Notes under the pieces: generated by a model
Told to the model about the DNA's origin: nothing
Seen by the model: the letters and a program-made list of their open reading frames with translations, nothing else
Databases searched by the model: none
Shown: piece by piece, positions 40,656-48,585 of the stretch
Position numbering within the stretch: position 1 is the first letter of the stretch
Layout of the letters: each line of letters starts with the position of its first letter
Position numbers and translations under genes: made by a program
Assembly: GCA_902774035.1 (NCBI GenBank)
Contig: CACYHA010000010.1
Span: 1-64,000 of the forward strand
Length of the DNA stretch: 64,000 nt
Source: Oscillospiraceae bacterium
GTDB taxonomy: Bacteria > Bacillota > Clostridia > Oscillospirales > Acutalibacteraceae
Reading direction: 5' to 3'

Positions 40656-41879
40656 TTACGCCTTATTTTTGGAATCGAGGATGGCCTGCACCTTGATCGG
40701 CAGACCGTAAAGGTTGATGAAGCCCGCGGAATCGGTCTGATCGTAGTCGCTTTCGCCGAAGGAAGCGAGGTCTTCGCTGTAGAGCGAGAACGGGCTCCAG
40801 ACGCCGGCGTTGATCATGTTGCCCTTGTAGAGCTTCAGACGCACCTTGCCGGTCACGCGCTCCTGGGTCTTGTCCACGAAAGCGGCAAGCGCCTCGCGCA
40901 GCGGCGTGAACCACTGGCCGTTGTAGACCAGCTCGGCGTAGGTGATGGCGAGCTTCTGCTTTTCGTGCGCCGTCATCTTGTCGAGGCAGATCGTCTCGAG
41001 CACGCTGTGGGCCTTATAGAGGATCGTGCCGCCCGGGGTCTCATAGAGGCCGCGGCTCTTCATGCCGACCAGACGGTTTTCCACGATGTCCAGCAGGCCG
41101 ATGCCGTTTTTGCCGCCGATCTCGTTGAGCTTGAGGATGATGTCCTTGGCGCTCATCTTTTCGCCGTCCAGCGCAACGGGGGCGCCCTGTTCGAAATCGA
41201 GGGTGATGTAGGTCGGTTCGTCCGGCGCCTGCAGCGGCGACACGCTCATTTCCAGGAAGCCCGGCTTCTCATAGGTCGGCTCGTTGCCCGGATTTTCCAG
41301 ATCAAGGCCCTCATGGGAAAGATGCCAGAGGTTCTTATCCTTGGAATAGTTCGTTTCGCGGTTGATCTTCAGGGGGATGTTGTGCGCTTCGGCGTAGTCG
41401 ATCTCCTCGTCGCGCGATTTGAGATCCCACTCGCGCCACGGAGCAATGATCGGCATATTCGGCGCAAAGTGCTTGATCGCAAGCTCAAAGCGCACCTGAT
41501 CGTTACCCTTGCCGGTGCAGCCGTGGCAGATGGCGTCCGCGCCCTCTTTGATCGCGATGTCCACCAGACCCTTGGCGATGCAGGGACGCGCCGTGCTGGT
41601 ACCCAGCAGATATTCTTCATAGATCGCGCCGGCCTTCAGCGTCGGGATGATGTATTCATCCACATATTCATCCGTCAGGTCGAGCACATAGAGCTTGGAC
41701 GCGCCGGTTTTGAGCGCCTTTTCTTCCAGCCCCTCCAACTCGTCGGCCTGGCCGACGTTGCCGGAAACCGCAATGACTTCGCAGTCGTTGTAGTTTTCCT
41801 TCAGCCACGGAATAATGATCGACGTATCCAGACCGCCGGAATAAGCAAGCACAACTTTTTTGATGTTTTCCTTTTTCAT
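40656..41879 (-). CDS. argG: Argininosuccinate synthase
   Basis: The 407-residue enzyme joins citrulline and aspartate with ATP, the penultimate step of arginine synthesis. Signatures: AYSGGLDTS (residues 12-20, ATP-pyrophosphatase loop), [10 protein letters not shown] (about 94-103), [13 protein letters not shown] (about 119-131), [27 protein letters not shown] (key N, Y, S), and [12 protein letters not shown]. It is monocistronic; argH is not in the window. An ArgR-type box may lie upstream. Confidence 0.98.
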   Translation of the reverse strand: MKKENIKKVVLAYSGGLDTSIIIPWLKENYNDCEVIAVSGNVGQADELEGLEEKALKTGASKLYVLDLTDEYVDEYIIPTLKAGAIYEEYLLGTSTARPCIAKGLVDIAIKEGADAICHGCTGKGNDQVRFELAIKHFAPNMPIIAPWREWDLKSRDEEIDYAEAHNIPLKINRETNYSKDKNLWHLSHEGLDLENPGNEPTYEKPGFLEMSVSPLQAPDEPTYITLDFEQGAPVALDGEKMSAKDIILKLNEIGGKNGIGLLDIVENRLVGMKSRGLYETPGGTILYKAHSVLETICLDKMTAHEKQKLAITYAELVYNGQWFTPLREALAAFVDKTQERVTGKVRLKLYKGNMINAGVWSPFSLYSEDLASFGESDYDQTDSAGFINLYGLPIKVQAILDSKNKA

Positions 41880-41915
41880 TCCAAGTACCTCCGTTTGCGA
41901 GACATTTCGATCGCT

Positions 41916-41944
41916 ATTATACCCTTGCGGTGTATATTTGTCAA
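41916..41944 (-). promoter_or_regulatory. Promoter of argG
   Basis: Minus strand: TTGACA (41939-41944), 17-nt spacer, TATAAT (41916-41921), 36 nt before the ATG. Confidence 0.9.
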
Positions 41945-42001
41945 GAGGTTTTGAATATTTTTCTTATAATTTTTATTTTTATGCAAAAGATATCAAGTTT
42001 A

Positions 42002-42016
42002 TGCATTTTTCATGCA
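42002..42016 (-). promoter_or_regulatory. Possible ARG box upstream of argG
   Basis: The 15-bp near-palindrome TGCATGAAAAATGCA (minus strand) resembles ArgR/AhrC half-site pairs. A second TGCATAAAAATAAAA-like half lies nearer to the promoter. The distance to the -35 box is about 58 nt, so the call is tentative. Confidence 0.35.
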
Positions 42017-42030
42017 CTTTTTCGGAAAAA

Positions 42031-42348
42031 TCAGCCCATGATATACAGCAGCGCAAGAAGCAGCGCGTCGTCGGCGCCCTCGCGGCCGAGAAGCAGCAGC
42101 AGCGGCAGGATCAGCGCTGTGTCGTTTTCCATATGCAGAAAGCGCGAAAGAAAGCCCGGCAGTCCCGGCGCGGGCTTCGGCGGATCTTCCGGCGCGGCGG
42201 CGGGTTCCTGTGCGGGTTCCTGCGGCGGCTCCCGGGCGGGCTCCTGGGCGGGCTCCTGCGGCGCTGTTTCGGGCGCGGGGGCGGCGGCCTGCAGCTCTTT
42301 CATCTGCCGGATGGCCTGCCGTCGCATGGCGTTAAAATCCTCTGTCAA
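42031..42348 (-). CDS. Small hypothetical protein, Pro/Glu/Ala-rich with hydrophobic C-terminus
   Basis: I do not recognise this ~105-residue protein. A short helical start (DFNAMRRQAIRQMKELQ) leads to a Pro-Glu-Ala-Gln linker with repeats of the type EPAQEPA (about residues 30-65), then LPGFLSRF and a Leu-rich C-terminus (LILPLLLLLGREG, LLLALLYIMG). The TTG start at 42348, preceded by AAAGGGGG, is tentative; an ATG at 42393 would overlap that RBS. It is the third of three small leftward genes. The C-terminal pattern is common among small clostridial proteins of unknown role. Confidence 0.6.
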   Translation of the reverse strand: MTEDFNAMRRQAIRQMKELQAAAPAPETAPQEPAQEPAREPPQEPAQEPAAAPEDPPKPAPGLPGFLSRFLHMENDTALILPLLLLLGREGADDALLLALLYIMG

Positions 42349-42399
42349 ATCATCACCGACCCCCTTTCTAATTCGGAATGCGTTTTTTTGCACAGCGCA

Positions 42400-42780
42400 T
42401 CACATCAGACCCCGGATCTTCGGCAGCAGAGAAAGAAGCTGGAGCATTCGCACAGCCTGGTCGATCCTGGGGCGGCGCTGTTCGCTCAGCAGCGGGCGCA
42501 GCGCCTGCAGCAGCGCCGTGCGCGGGTCGGCTCTTTCGCTCTGCAGCAGCTCCAGAAGCGACGCCATGCGCGCGAGACTTTCAAAATCGGAACCGGACGA
42601 TGCGCCCGCGCCAAAGCCTGCGCCTGAGGTCGGCGGCGCACCGGCCGCGCCGGTACCGCTCCCCTGCCCCGCGCCGGAAAACAGCGACTGCGCCATGCCC
42701 TGCAGCGCGGCGATGTCCTGCGGGCGCAGGGAAGAGAGCATATCGCCGAGCGCGCCGAGATCGAACCCCTGGCCGCTCAT
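42400..42780 (-). CDS. Small hypothetical protein, Gly/Ala/Ser-rich centre
   Basis: An unrecognised 126-residue protein. Residues 1-37 form a helical region (GALGDMLSSLRPQDIAALQGMAQSLF in outline), followed by a Gly/Ala/Ser linker and a second Leu-rich helical part (FESLARMASLLELLQ, LLQALRPLLSEQRRPRIDQAVRMLQLLSLLP). No signal peptide or membrane helix. Its ATG overlaps the stop of the upstream gene at 42777-42780 (ATGA), and the downstream gene follows after about 50 nt. Translational coupling suggests that the three products work together. Confidence 0.7.
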   Translation of the reverse strand: MSGQGFDLGALGDMLSSLRPQDIAALQGMAQSLFSGAGQGSGTGAAGAPPTSGAGFGAGASSGSDFESLARMASLLELLQSERADPRTALLQALRPLLSEQRRPRIDQAVRMLQLLSLLPKIRGLM

Positions 42781-43016
42781 GCGTCAGCGCCGGGTTTTCC
42801 GAATTTTTCCGCCAGCTTTTTTGCCTGCGGCGAGTTCAGCAGCGCTTTGACCAGCGTCGGGTTCTGCAACAGGCGCCGGACGGCGGCGGCCTGCCCGGCG
42901 GTCAGATGGGCGTTCACAAAGGCGTTCACGTCGACGCCCTCCTCGCTTTCTTTCGATTGCAGCATGGCGAGCAGCGATTGGAGCTGCTGCGGCGAAAGTT
43001 TTGTTTCGTTATCCAT
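42777..43016 (-). CDS. Small hypothetical helical protein
   Basis: An unrecognised 79-residue protein, mostly helical and charged: KLSPQQLQSLLAMLQSKE (about residues 6-23), AGQAAAVRRLLQNPTLVKALLNSPQAKKLAEKF (about 40-73, key P54, P62). The spacing of repeated short helices resembles that of small structural or sporulation-associated proteins, but no family can be named. It is first in the three-gene set; GGAGG lies 7 nt before the ATG. Confidence 0.7.
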   Translation of the reverse strand: MDNETKLSPQQLQSLLAMLQSKESEEGVDVNAFVNAHLTAGQAAAVRRLLQNPTLVKALLNSPQAKKLAEKFGKPGADA

Positions 43017-43044
43017 TGCAAAGCCTCCGAACTTATGGTAAAAT
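43016..43044 (+). promoter_or_regulatory. Promoter of the yfcE-trkA-trkA-gtrA operon
   Basis: TTGCAA (43016-43021), 17-nt spacer, TAAAAT (43039-43044), 42 nt before the ATG at 43087. Confidence 0.65.
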
Positions 43045-43086
43045 AGAGATACGTTCTATCTATATTCGCCGAAGGAAGGTTTATGC

Positions 43087-43566
43087 ATGAAAGTGTTGGT
43101 GCTCTCTGACAGCCACGGCCAGGCCGTCCGTCTGCGCACGGTCCTGCGCAGGGAAGCCGACTGTTCCCTTGTGTTCTTTCTCGGCGACGGTCTGCGGGAG
43201 CTGGAGCGGGTGCGTCCGGACTTTCCCGAACGTGCCTTCGTCTGCGTCAACGGCAACAACGACTGGAACGCAAACGGCAGCTATGACGACTTTGCCTACA
43301 AATTCATCGAGGGACACACGGTCGTCGCCACCCACGGCCACCGCTGCGCTGTGCGTTACAGTCTGCAGGATCTTGCGCAAAAAGCGCTGGACGTGCGCGC
43401 GGACGTTGCGCTTTACGGTCACACCCACATTCCGCGGCAGGATCTCACCCGAGGCGTTTTGTGCGTGAATCCCGGCGCTCTGTGCGACGGGTGCTACGCC
43501 GTTCTGGATTTCAGCAAGCAGAACATCGAAGTCACGTTCAAAAACTCGTTACTATCTGACAGCTAA
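43087..43566 (+). CDS. YfcE/MJ0936-family metallophosphodiesterase
   Basis: A 159-residue single-domain phosphodiesterase: LSDSHG (residues 6-11), FFLGDG (about 31-36), NGNNDW (about 55-60), THGHR (about 83-87) and YGHTHIP (about 110-116) give the two-metal site of the YfcE/MJ0936 family, whose members cleave model phosphodiesters in vitro and are mostly without known biological substrates. It belongs to a different subfamily from the four phosphoesterases at 0-12 kb. It opens an operon with two TrkA-type proteins 32 nt on. Confidence 0.92.
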   Translation: MKVLVLSDSHGQAVRLRTVLRREADCSLVFFLGDGLRELERVRPDFPERAFVCVNGNNDWNANGSYDDFAYKFIEGHTVVATHGHRCAVRYSLQDLAQKALDVRADVALYGHTHIPRQDLTRGVLCVNPGALCDGCYAVLDFSKQNIEVTFKNSLLSDS

Positions 43567-43598
43567 AAGCGAACTGCTCTCAATTCGGAGGTTACACT

Positions 43599-44216
43599 AT
43601 GAACATTCTCATCGTCGGCTGCGGAAAAACCGGCGCACGCCTTGCAAACGAGCTGGATGATTACGGCTTTGACGTGTCCGTTGTGGACGCGGACGCAAAC
43701 GCGTTTTTGCGGCTGAAAGCGGACTTTTCCGGCCTTTCGGTCTGCGGCGAGGTCACGGACATCGACGTTTTGAAAAACGCCGGCGCCGAAAACGCGGAGA
43801 CCGCCATCGTGGTCACGGCGCTGGACAACGTCAACGTCATGGTCGCCCAGACCCTCGCCGTGGAGTTCGGGATCGAGAACACCTATGTGCGTATCCTCGA
43901 CCCCTCACGCGAAGCGGTCTTCCGCAAGTTCGGACTGCGCACCGTTTGTCCCACGCGGGTGGAAACAGACATTCTGCTCGACCTTGTGACCGAGGACGCG
44001 GAGGAACTGAGCTCCATCAACATCGGCGGCACGAGCGTGCGTTTCTTTATGGAAAAGGCAGACAAAAAAGAGATCGGCCGGGAGATCGCCGACATCGTGA
44101 CCAGGCGAACGGAGATGCTCTTTGCGCTGCGGCGCAAAAGCGGCCTGCTGATCCTCGCCGATCAGGAGTCCACCGTCATCGAAGAGGGCGACATGCTCGT
44201 CTACGCAAGAGTCTAA
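43599..44216 (+). CDS. TrkA-type potassium-channel regulatory (RCK) protein
   Basis: A 205-residue soluble protein with an RCK N-domain: Rossmann motif VGCGKTGARLA (residues 5-15), SVVDADANAF (Asp about 32), VCGEVTD, ETAIVVTALDNVN. The C-terminal half (about 135-205) resembles a TrkA-C fold (FAL..KSGLLILADQESTVIEEGDMLVYAR, key G, D, E). TrkA/KtrA proteins bind NAD(H) or ATP and gate K+ uptake channels. A second such protein follows after 12 nt, so the two could form a hetero-ring. No membrane TrkH/KtrB gene is adjacent. Confidence 0.88.
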   Translation: MNILIVGCGKTGARLANELDDYGFDVSVVDADANAFLRLKADFSGLSVCGEVTDIDVLKNAGAENAETAIVVTALDNVNVMVAQTLAVEFGIENTYVRILDPSREAVFRKFGLRTVCPTRVETDILLDLVTEDAEELSSINIGGTSVRFFMEKADKKEIGREIADIVTRRTEMLFALRRKSGLLILADQESTVIEEGDMLVYARV

Positions 44217-44228
44217 GGAGGCCGCACC

Positions 44229-44885
44229 ATGAAAATTTTGATCATCGGCGCCGAACAGCTCGGCTACTTTCTTTCCAAAAGCCTCATGGGTTCCGGCCAC
44301 AAGGTCACGATCATCGACAGCGACCCCGTGCGCTGCGAACAGCTCGCCAACACCTTTGACGTGACGACCTTCTGCGGCGACGGGACCCAGGTCGAGACCC
44401 TCGCGGCCGCCGGCGCGGGCAAGTGCGACGTGCTGATCGCCGTGACAAACCGGGACGAAGACAATCTGATCGCCTGCGAGCTCGGCAAAAAGCAATTCGG
44501 GATCGCACGCACCATCGCCCAGAGCAACAACAGCAAAAACATTCGGCTGATGAAGCGCCTCGGGGTGGACATCGTGATGGACGCCTCGCAGATCATCACC
44601 GACCTGATCGAGCATGAGATCGAGGGCTCCCCGGTCAAGTTCGTTGCCGACATCGAAAACAGCAACGCCGTCATCAGCGAATACCACATTCCCGACAAAT
44701 GGTCGCGTTCCGGCACGGCCCTCAAGGATCTTGCCGTTCCGGCGGACTGCGTACTCATCTACATCATGCGCGGCGGGCTTCTGTTCATTCCCCGCGGCAA
44801 CACCCTGCTCATGGCCGGCGACGACGTGACCGCCCTGACCGTCGGCGCGGCAGGACGGCAGCTTCGCAAGCTGTTCGAGATCTGA
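44229..44885 (+). CDS. TrkA-type potassium-channel regulatory (RCK) protein
   Basis: A 218-residue paralogue of the preceding gene product: IIGAEQLGYFLSKSL (Rossmann loop), VTIIDSDPVRCEQLA (Asp about 32), TFCGDGTQVETL, KCDVLIAVTNRDEDNLIACEL and a C-terminal TrkA-C-like domain ending ALTVGAAGRQLRKLF. The glycine-rich loop is less canonical (GAEQLG), so nucleotide preference may differ from that of its partner. Such tandem RCK genes are typical of clostridial Trk systems. Confidence 0.88.
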   Translation: MKILIIGAEQLGYFLSKSLMGSGHKVTIIDSDPVRCEQLANTFDVTTFCGDGTQVETLAAAGAGKCDVLIAVTNRDEDNLIACELGKKQFGIARTIAQSNNSKNIRLMKRLGVDIVMDASQIITDLIEHEIEGSPVKFVADIENSNAVISEYHIPDKWSRSGTALKDLAVPADCVLIYIMRGGLLFIPRGNTLLMAGDDVTALTVGAAGRQLRKLFEI

Positions 44886-44895
44886 GGAGGGCCGC

Positions 44896-45366
44896 ATGGA
44901 AAAGCTCAAAGCGTTGTTTTTCAAGGTCTTCACCCGGGAAACGATCCTCTATGTGCTCTTCGGCGTGCTGACCACCCTGGTCAACCTCGTGGCGTTCAAG
45001 CTCTTTGACCTGCTGCTGGGCGGAAAGCTGTATCTGCTGAGCAACTGCATCGCCTGGGTGCTCGCCGTTGCGTTTTCGTTTTTGACCAACAAAGCCTTTG
45101 TCTTTGAAAGCCGGGACTGGACGTTTCACGTGCTGAAAAAAGAAGTGCCCGCCTTTGTGGGGGCGCGCATCGGTTCCTTCTTCATCGAGGAAGGCGGACT
45201 GTGGTTCTTTGTTGCGGTTCTGCATTTTGACGAAAAGGTGTTTGACTTCTATGTGGTGCAGCTCGGCGGCAAGATCGTCGCAAAGCTGATCCTCGACGTG
45301 ATCGTTGTGATCGTGAATTATCTGCTGAGCAAGTTCTGGATCTTCAGGAAAAAGAGGGAAGAGTGA
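44896..45366 (+). CDS. GtrA-family membrane protein
   Basis: The 156-residue protein with four membrane helices matches the GtrA/DPMS family: YVLFGVLTTLVNLVAFKL (about residues 18-35), IAWVLAVAFSFLTNKAFVF (about 50-68) and VNYLLSKFWIFRKK at the end. Family members are thought to move lipid-linked sugars across the membrane or to assist in decorating wall polymers. It is 10 nt behind the second trkA; a link with potassium regulation is not obvious, and a strong terminator follows. Confidence 0.9.
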   Translation: MEKLKALFFKVFTRETILYVLFGVLTTLVNLVAFKLFDLLLGGKLYLLSNCIAWVLAVAFSFLTNKAFVFESRDWTFHVLKKEVPAFVGARIGSFFIEEGGLWFFVAVLHFDEKVFDFYVVQLGGKIVAKLILDVIVVIVNYLLSKFWIFRKKREE

Positions 45367-45385
45367 AGAATATAGCGTAAAGTTG

Positions 45386-45428
45386 ACCCCGCCGTGACAT
45401 TGGAGCCGCGGCGGGGTTGGTGTTTTCC
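45386..45428 (+). terminator. Terminator of the yfcE-gtrA operon
   Basis: ACCCCGCCG (45386-45394) pairs with CGGCGGGGT (45409-45417), followed by TGGTGTTTT. The hairpin resembles the one at 54485 (same ACCCCGCC arm). Confidence 0.8.
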
Positions 45429-45510
45429 AACCTCATCCACCGCAAGCGGTCCCCCTTTCCCTTTCCAAGGGGAAGGCTCCGGCGATGTGACGGACCCATT
45501 CTTCACAGAA
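45425..45510. repeat. Fragment of the 17-kb inverted repeat
   Basis: CCTCATCCACC, GCGGTCCCCCTT, GGGGAAGGCTCCGGCG and GACCCATTCTT correspond in order to the right arm of the repeat at 16925-17999. It is followed by a heptamer-like tract (45535-45595). Bases 45510-45630 otherwise hold no feature that I can identify. Confidence 0.6.
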
Positions 45511-45636
45511 AAGAGCAAACCCTTCTTTAAAAGCAGTCAGCCGAAATCGTTCCGCTGACTGCTAACCGCAAACCGCTACGCCCTGTCCTCTGTGCAACCT
45601 GCACAAAAACAGGCCGAATTTTCAACAAATTGGGGA

Positions 45637-45666
45637 TTGACTTTTTCCATATATTTATAGTATAAT
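45637..45666 (+). promoter_or_regulatory. Promoter of the aminotransferase gene
   Basis: TTGACT (45637-45642), 18-nt spacer, TATAAT (45661-45666), 68 nt before the ATG at 45735. Confidence 0.82.
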
Positions 45667-45734
45667 GTTGAGGAAAATAAGTGAGCGGCGGCTCACCGCA
45701 AAAATCGGCCGCCGAAAAATTGGGAGGTACACAT

Positions 45735-47213
45735 ATGGACACCAGATTCGCCATCACGAATTACCACGATGCAAAGGAAATCAACCGCCAGCTTGACGCT
45801 CTGCTGGAATCCCCGATCTATTCCATCGCGCCCGCAGCGCTGAAGGAATACGAGGACGAATACTTCGCCAAGAAGTGCCAGAAGTCCAAGGCGATGATCG
45901 ACGAAGCGAAGCAGATCATCCCCGGCGGCGTGCAGCACAACCTTGCGTTCAACTATCCGTTCCCCATCGTGATCAGCAAAGCCGACGGCGCCAAGCTCTA
46001 TGACATCGACGGCAACGAATACTACGACTTCCTGCAGGCCGGCGGCCCCACCGTGCTCGGCTCCAACCCGAAGGTCGTCCGCGACCAGGTCATCGACCTG
46101 CTGAACACCTGCGGCCCCTCCACGGGTCTGTTCCACGAGTTTGAATACAAGCTCGCCAAGAAGATCTCCGACTCCGTGCCCACCGTCGACATGTTCCGTA
46201 TGCTCGGTTCCGGCACTGAGGCCTGCATGGTCGCCTGCCGTGTGGCGCGCCTTGCAACCAAGAAAAAATACATCATCAAAATGGGCGGCGCATACCACGG
46301 CTGGTCCGATCAGCTCGGCTACGGCATCCGCATCCCCGGCACAAAATTCACCCAGGCGCACGGCGTTCCCATCCGTCTCATGCGCGACACCCAGGAATTC
46401 TTCCCGGGCGATTTGAACGAGCTTGAGCGCAAGCTGCGCCGCAACCAGCTTTGCGGCGGCACCGCTGCCGTGTTCATCGAGCCGGTCGGCCCCGAAAGCG
46501 GCACGACTCCGCTGGAGAAGGACTTCAACAAAGGCGTGGAGCGTCTTTGCCGCAAATACGGCGCGCTGCTCATCTTTGACGAGGTCGTCACGGGCTTCCG
46601 CATCGGCATGGCGGGCGCACAGGGCTACTACGGCGTCGAACCCGACCTGACCGTTTTCGGCAAGGTCATCGCCGGCGGTTATCCCGGCGCGGGCGGTCTC
46701 GGCGGCAAGCGCGAATATATGAAATACATGGGTGCGGGTCTGGACGGCGGCCAGAAGGTCAAGAAGGCTTTCTGCGGCGGCACCATGGCGGCGACCCCGA
46801 TCTCCTGCGTCGCAGGTTACTACACCCTCGAAGAGATCGACAAGCAGAACGCCTGCCAGCGCGCCGGCATCCTCGGCGACCGTCTGACCGAAGGTCTGCA
46901 GACCATCATCGACAAATACAACCTGCCCTTCGTGGCGTTCAACCAGGGCTCCATCTGCCACATGGAAACCGTCGGTACCATGCACCTTTCCATCGACTGG
47001 CACAAGCCGTGGCAGATCCCGGCTGTCCTCAAGGAAAGCGACGTGCGCAAGGCCGAAATGCAGCACATGGGCGCAGCCTACATGGCCGAAGGCATCGTGA
47101 CCGTCGGCGGTTCCAGACTCTACACCAGCGCCGCCTACAACGAAGAGATGATCGACGACGCGCTCAGCCGCTTCGACCGCATCTTCTCCAAGTGCGTCAA
47201 AATCAGCGACTAA
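45735..47213 (+). CDS. Class III aminotransferase (glutamate-1-semialdehyde aminomutase-like)
   Basis: A 492-residue PLP enzyme. Visible are the cofactor-phosphate region GSGTEACMVACRVAR (about residues 159-173), GAYHGWSD (about 186-193), the PLP-ring Asp in LIFDEVVTGFR (about 280-290) and the Schiff-base Lys in VFGKVIAGGYP (about 309-319). The layout matches the HemL-like subgroup, in which many members are aminotransferases or aminomutases of secondary metabolism. It is longer than HemL (~430) by an N-terminal ~55-residue extension. hem genes are absent nearby; the neighbour is a tandem aldolase, so a joint sugar or amino-acid route is likely. GGGAGG precedes the ATG. Confidence 0.88.
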   Translation: MDTRFAITNYHDAKEINRQLDALLESPIYSIAPAALKEYEDEYFAKKCQKSKAMIDEAKQIIPGGVQHNLAFNYPFPIVISKADGAKLYDIDGNEYYDFLQAGGPTVLGSNPKVVRDQVIDLLNTCGPSTGLFHEFEYKLAKKISDSVPTVDMFRMLGSGTEACMVACRVARLATKKKYIIKMGGAYHGWSDQLGYGIRIPGTKFTQAHGVPIRLMRDTQEFFPGDLNELERKLRRNQLCGGTAAVFIEPVGPESGTTPLEKDFNKGVERLCRKYGALLIFDEVVTGFRIGMAGAQGYYGVEPDLTVFGKVIAGGYPGAGGLGGKREYMKYMGAGLDGGQKVKKAFCGGTMAATPISCVAGYYTLEEIDKQNACQRAGILGDRLTEGLQTIIDKYNLPFVAFNQGSICHMETVGTMHLSIDWHKPWQIPAVLKESDVRKAEMQHMGAAYMAEGIVTVGGSRLYTSAAYNEEMIDDALSRFDRIFSKCVKISD

Positions 47214-47217
47214 ACGC

Positions 47218-47248
47218 AAAAAGGGCAGGTCTCCCCTGCCCCTTTTTC
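47218..47248 (+). terminator. Terminator between aminotransferase and aldolase genes
   Basis: AAAAAGGGCAGG pairs with CCTGCCCCTTTTT across a 5-nt loop. It lies directly after the stop, so the aldolase gene, 106 nt downstream, depends on readthrough or an unseen promoter. Confidence 0.88.
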
Positions 47249-47318
47249 CCCTTTCGGCCTTCGGCCACTTTCCCCATTAAAGCGGGGACAGCATTGATTG
47301 AATAGAAAGGATACGATT

Positions 47319-48530
47319 ATGGATATTCTGCAAGCGAAAGAAACCGTGATCCGCGCCGGCAAGCAGCTCGTCGCCTCCGGCCTGATCGCAAGAACCTGGG
47401 GCAACGTGAGCTGCCGGATCGACAACCGTTCCTTCGTCATCACGCCCAGCGGCAAGGCCTATGAGAGTCTGACGCCCGACGATATCGTGCTGGTCAACAT
47501 GGAAGACCTCACCTACGAAGGCGACGTGAAGCCCTCCAGCGAAAAGGGCATCCACGCGCAGTGCTATCTGCTGCGTCCGGAGTGCAACTTCGTGATCCAC
47601 ACGCACCAGGCCAACGCCTCCATCGTCAGCGTGCTTGGCTACGACATCAACAACATCACCGGCGAGAGCCGCGCCATCATCGGCGACAATGTGCCGCTGG
47701 CCGCCTACGGTCTGCCCGGCACCGGCAAGCTGCGCAAGGGCGTCGTCAAAGCCCTCAAGCGCTCCGATTCCAAGGCCGTGATCATGAAGCACCACGGCGC
47801 CGTCTGCCTCGGCAAGGATTACGACGAGGCCTTCGCCATCACCGCCGAGCTGGAAAAGGTCTGTGAGCGCTATGTGTTCGAGCGCTATCAGGAGATCACG
47901 AACAAGGCCGCCGAGAGCTTCAAAGACATCTGCGACTATGTGGCCGACCTGAGAAGCCGCGCCGTACAGCCCGCCCCGCCCATCGAAGCGATCGACAGCG
48001 AACGCGCCGGCAACGTGGTCATCTTTAAGGACAAGGACGGCAACGAAAAGGCCACCCTCGGCCTCGCGAAGGAAAACATGATCCTCGGCGAATGGAGCAG
48101 CGAGATCGATATGCACTGCGCGATCTACAAGCGCCGCGCCGACGTCAGAGCGATCATCCAGTCGCAGGACGAAACGGTGGTTGCCGCCTCCAAGATCACG
48201 AAGGTCCTGCGCCCGATGCTCGACGACTTTGCCCAGATCGCGGGCACCACGATCAAAACCGTCACCTTTGACCCGCACTACACCGTCAAGACCGCGCCCG
48301 CCGTTGCAAAAGCGCTCGGCAAGCACCGCACTGCCGCCCTGCTCAAGGACAACGGCGCCGTCTGCGTCGGTCCGAACCGCGATGAAGCCGAAGCGAGCGA
48401 AATGGTCACGGCGAAGAACTGCAAGACCTATGTTTCCTCCCGCCTGTTCAAAAAGGCGAAGAACATCGGCAAGGCCGACGCGCTGCTGATGAACGTGGTG
48501 TACCGGCTGAAATACTCCAAACAGAAATGA
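47319..48530 (+). CDS. Tandem class II aldolase/adducin-domain protein
   Basis: The 403-residue protein consists of two class II aldolase folds. Domain 1 (about residues 1-205) is complete: TWGNVSCR (about 28-35), TPSGKAY, the zinc motif IHTHQAN (His about 93 and 95) and MKHHGAV (His about 155). Domain 2 (about 220-403) has the same order with the ligands lost: IIQSQDE in place of HTH and LKDNGAV in place of KHHG. The family cleaves sugar phosphates such as fuculose-1-phosphate or ribulose-5-phosphate derivatives. The second half is probably structural. RBS AGAAAGGA precedes ATG at 47319. Confidence 0.88.
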   Translation: MDILQAKETVIRAGKQLVASGLIARTWGNVSCRIDNRSFVITPSGKAYESLTPDDIVLVNMEDLTYEGDVKPSSEKGIHAQCYLLRPECNFVIHTHQANASIVSVLGYDINNITGESRAIIGDNVPLAAYGLPGTGKLRKGVVKALKRSDSKAVIMKHHGAVCLGKDYDEAFAITAELEKVCERYVFERYQEITNKAAESFKDICDYVADLRSRAVQPAPPIEAIDSERAGNVVIFKDKDGNEKATLGLAKENMILGEWSSEIDMHCAIYKRRADVRAIIQSQDETVVAASKITKVLRPMLDDFAQIAGTTIKTVTFDPHYTVKTAPAVAKALGKHRTAALLKDNGAVCVGPNRDEAEASEMVTAKNCKTYVSSRLFKKAKNIGKADALLMNVVYRLKYSKQK

Positions 48531-48543
48531 GTTTGTGCAATAG

Positions 48544-48575
48544 AAAACGCCTCGCAGATCGCGGGGCGTTTTTGT
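48544..48575 (+). terminator. Terminator of the tandem aldolase gene
   Basis: AACGCCTCGC pairs with GCGGGGCGTT (one G-T), followed by T-rich sequence. It may also serve the opposite strand. Confidence 0.85.
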
Positions 48576-48585
48576 TGTATCGGGG

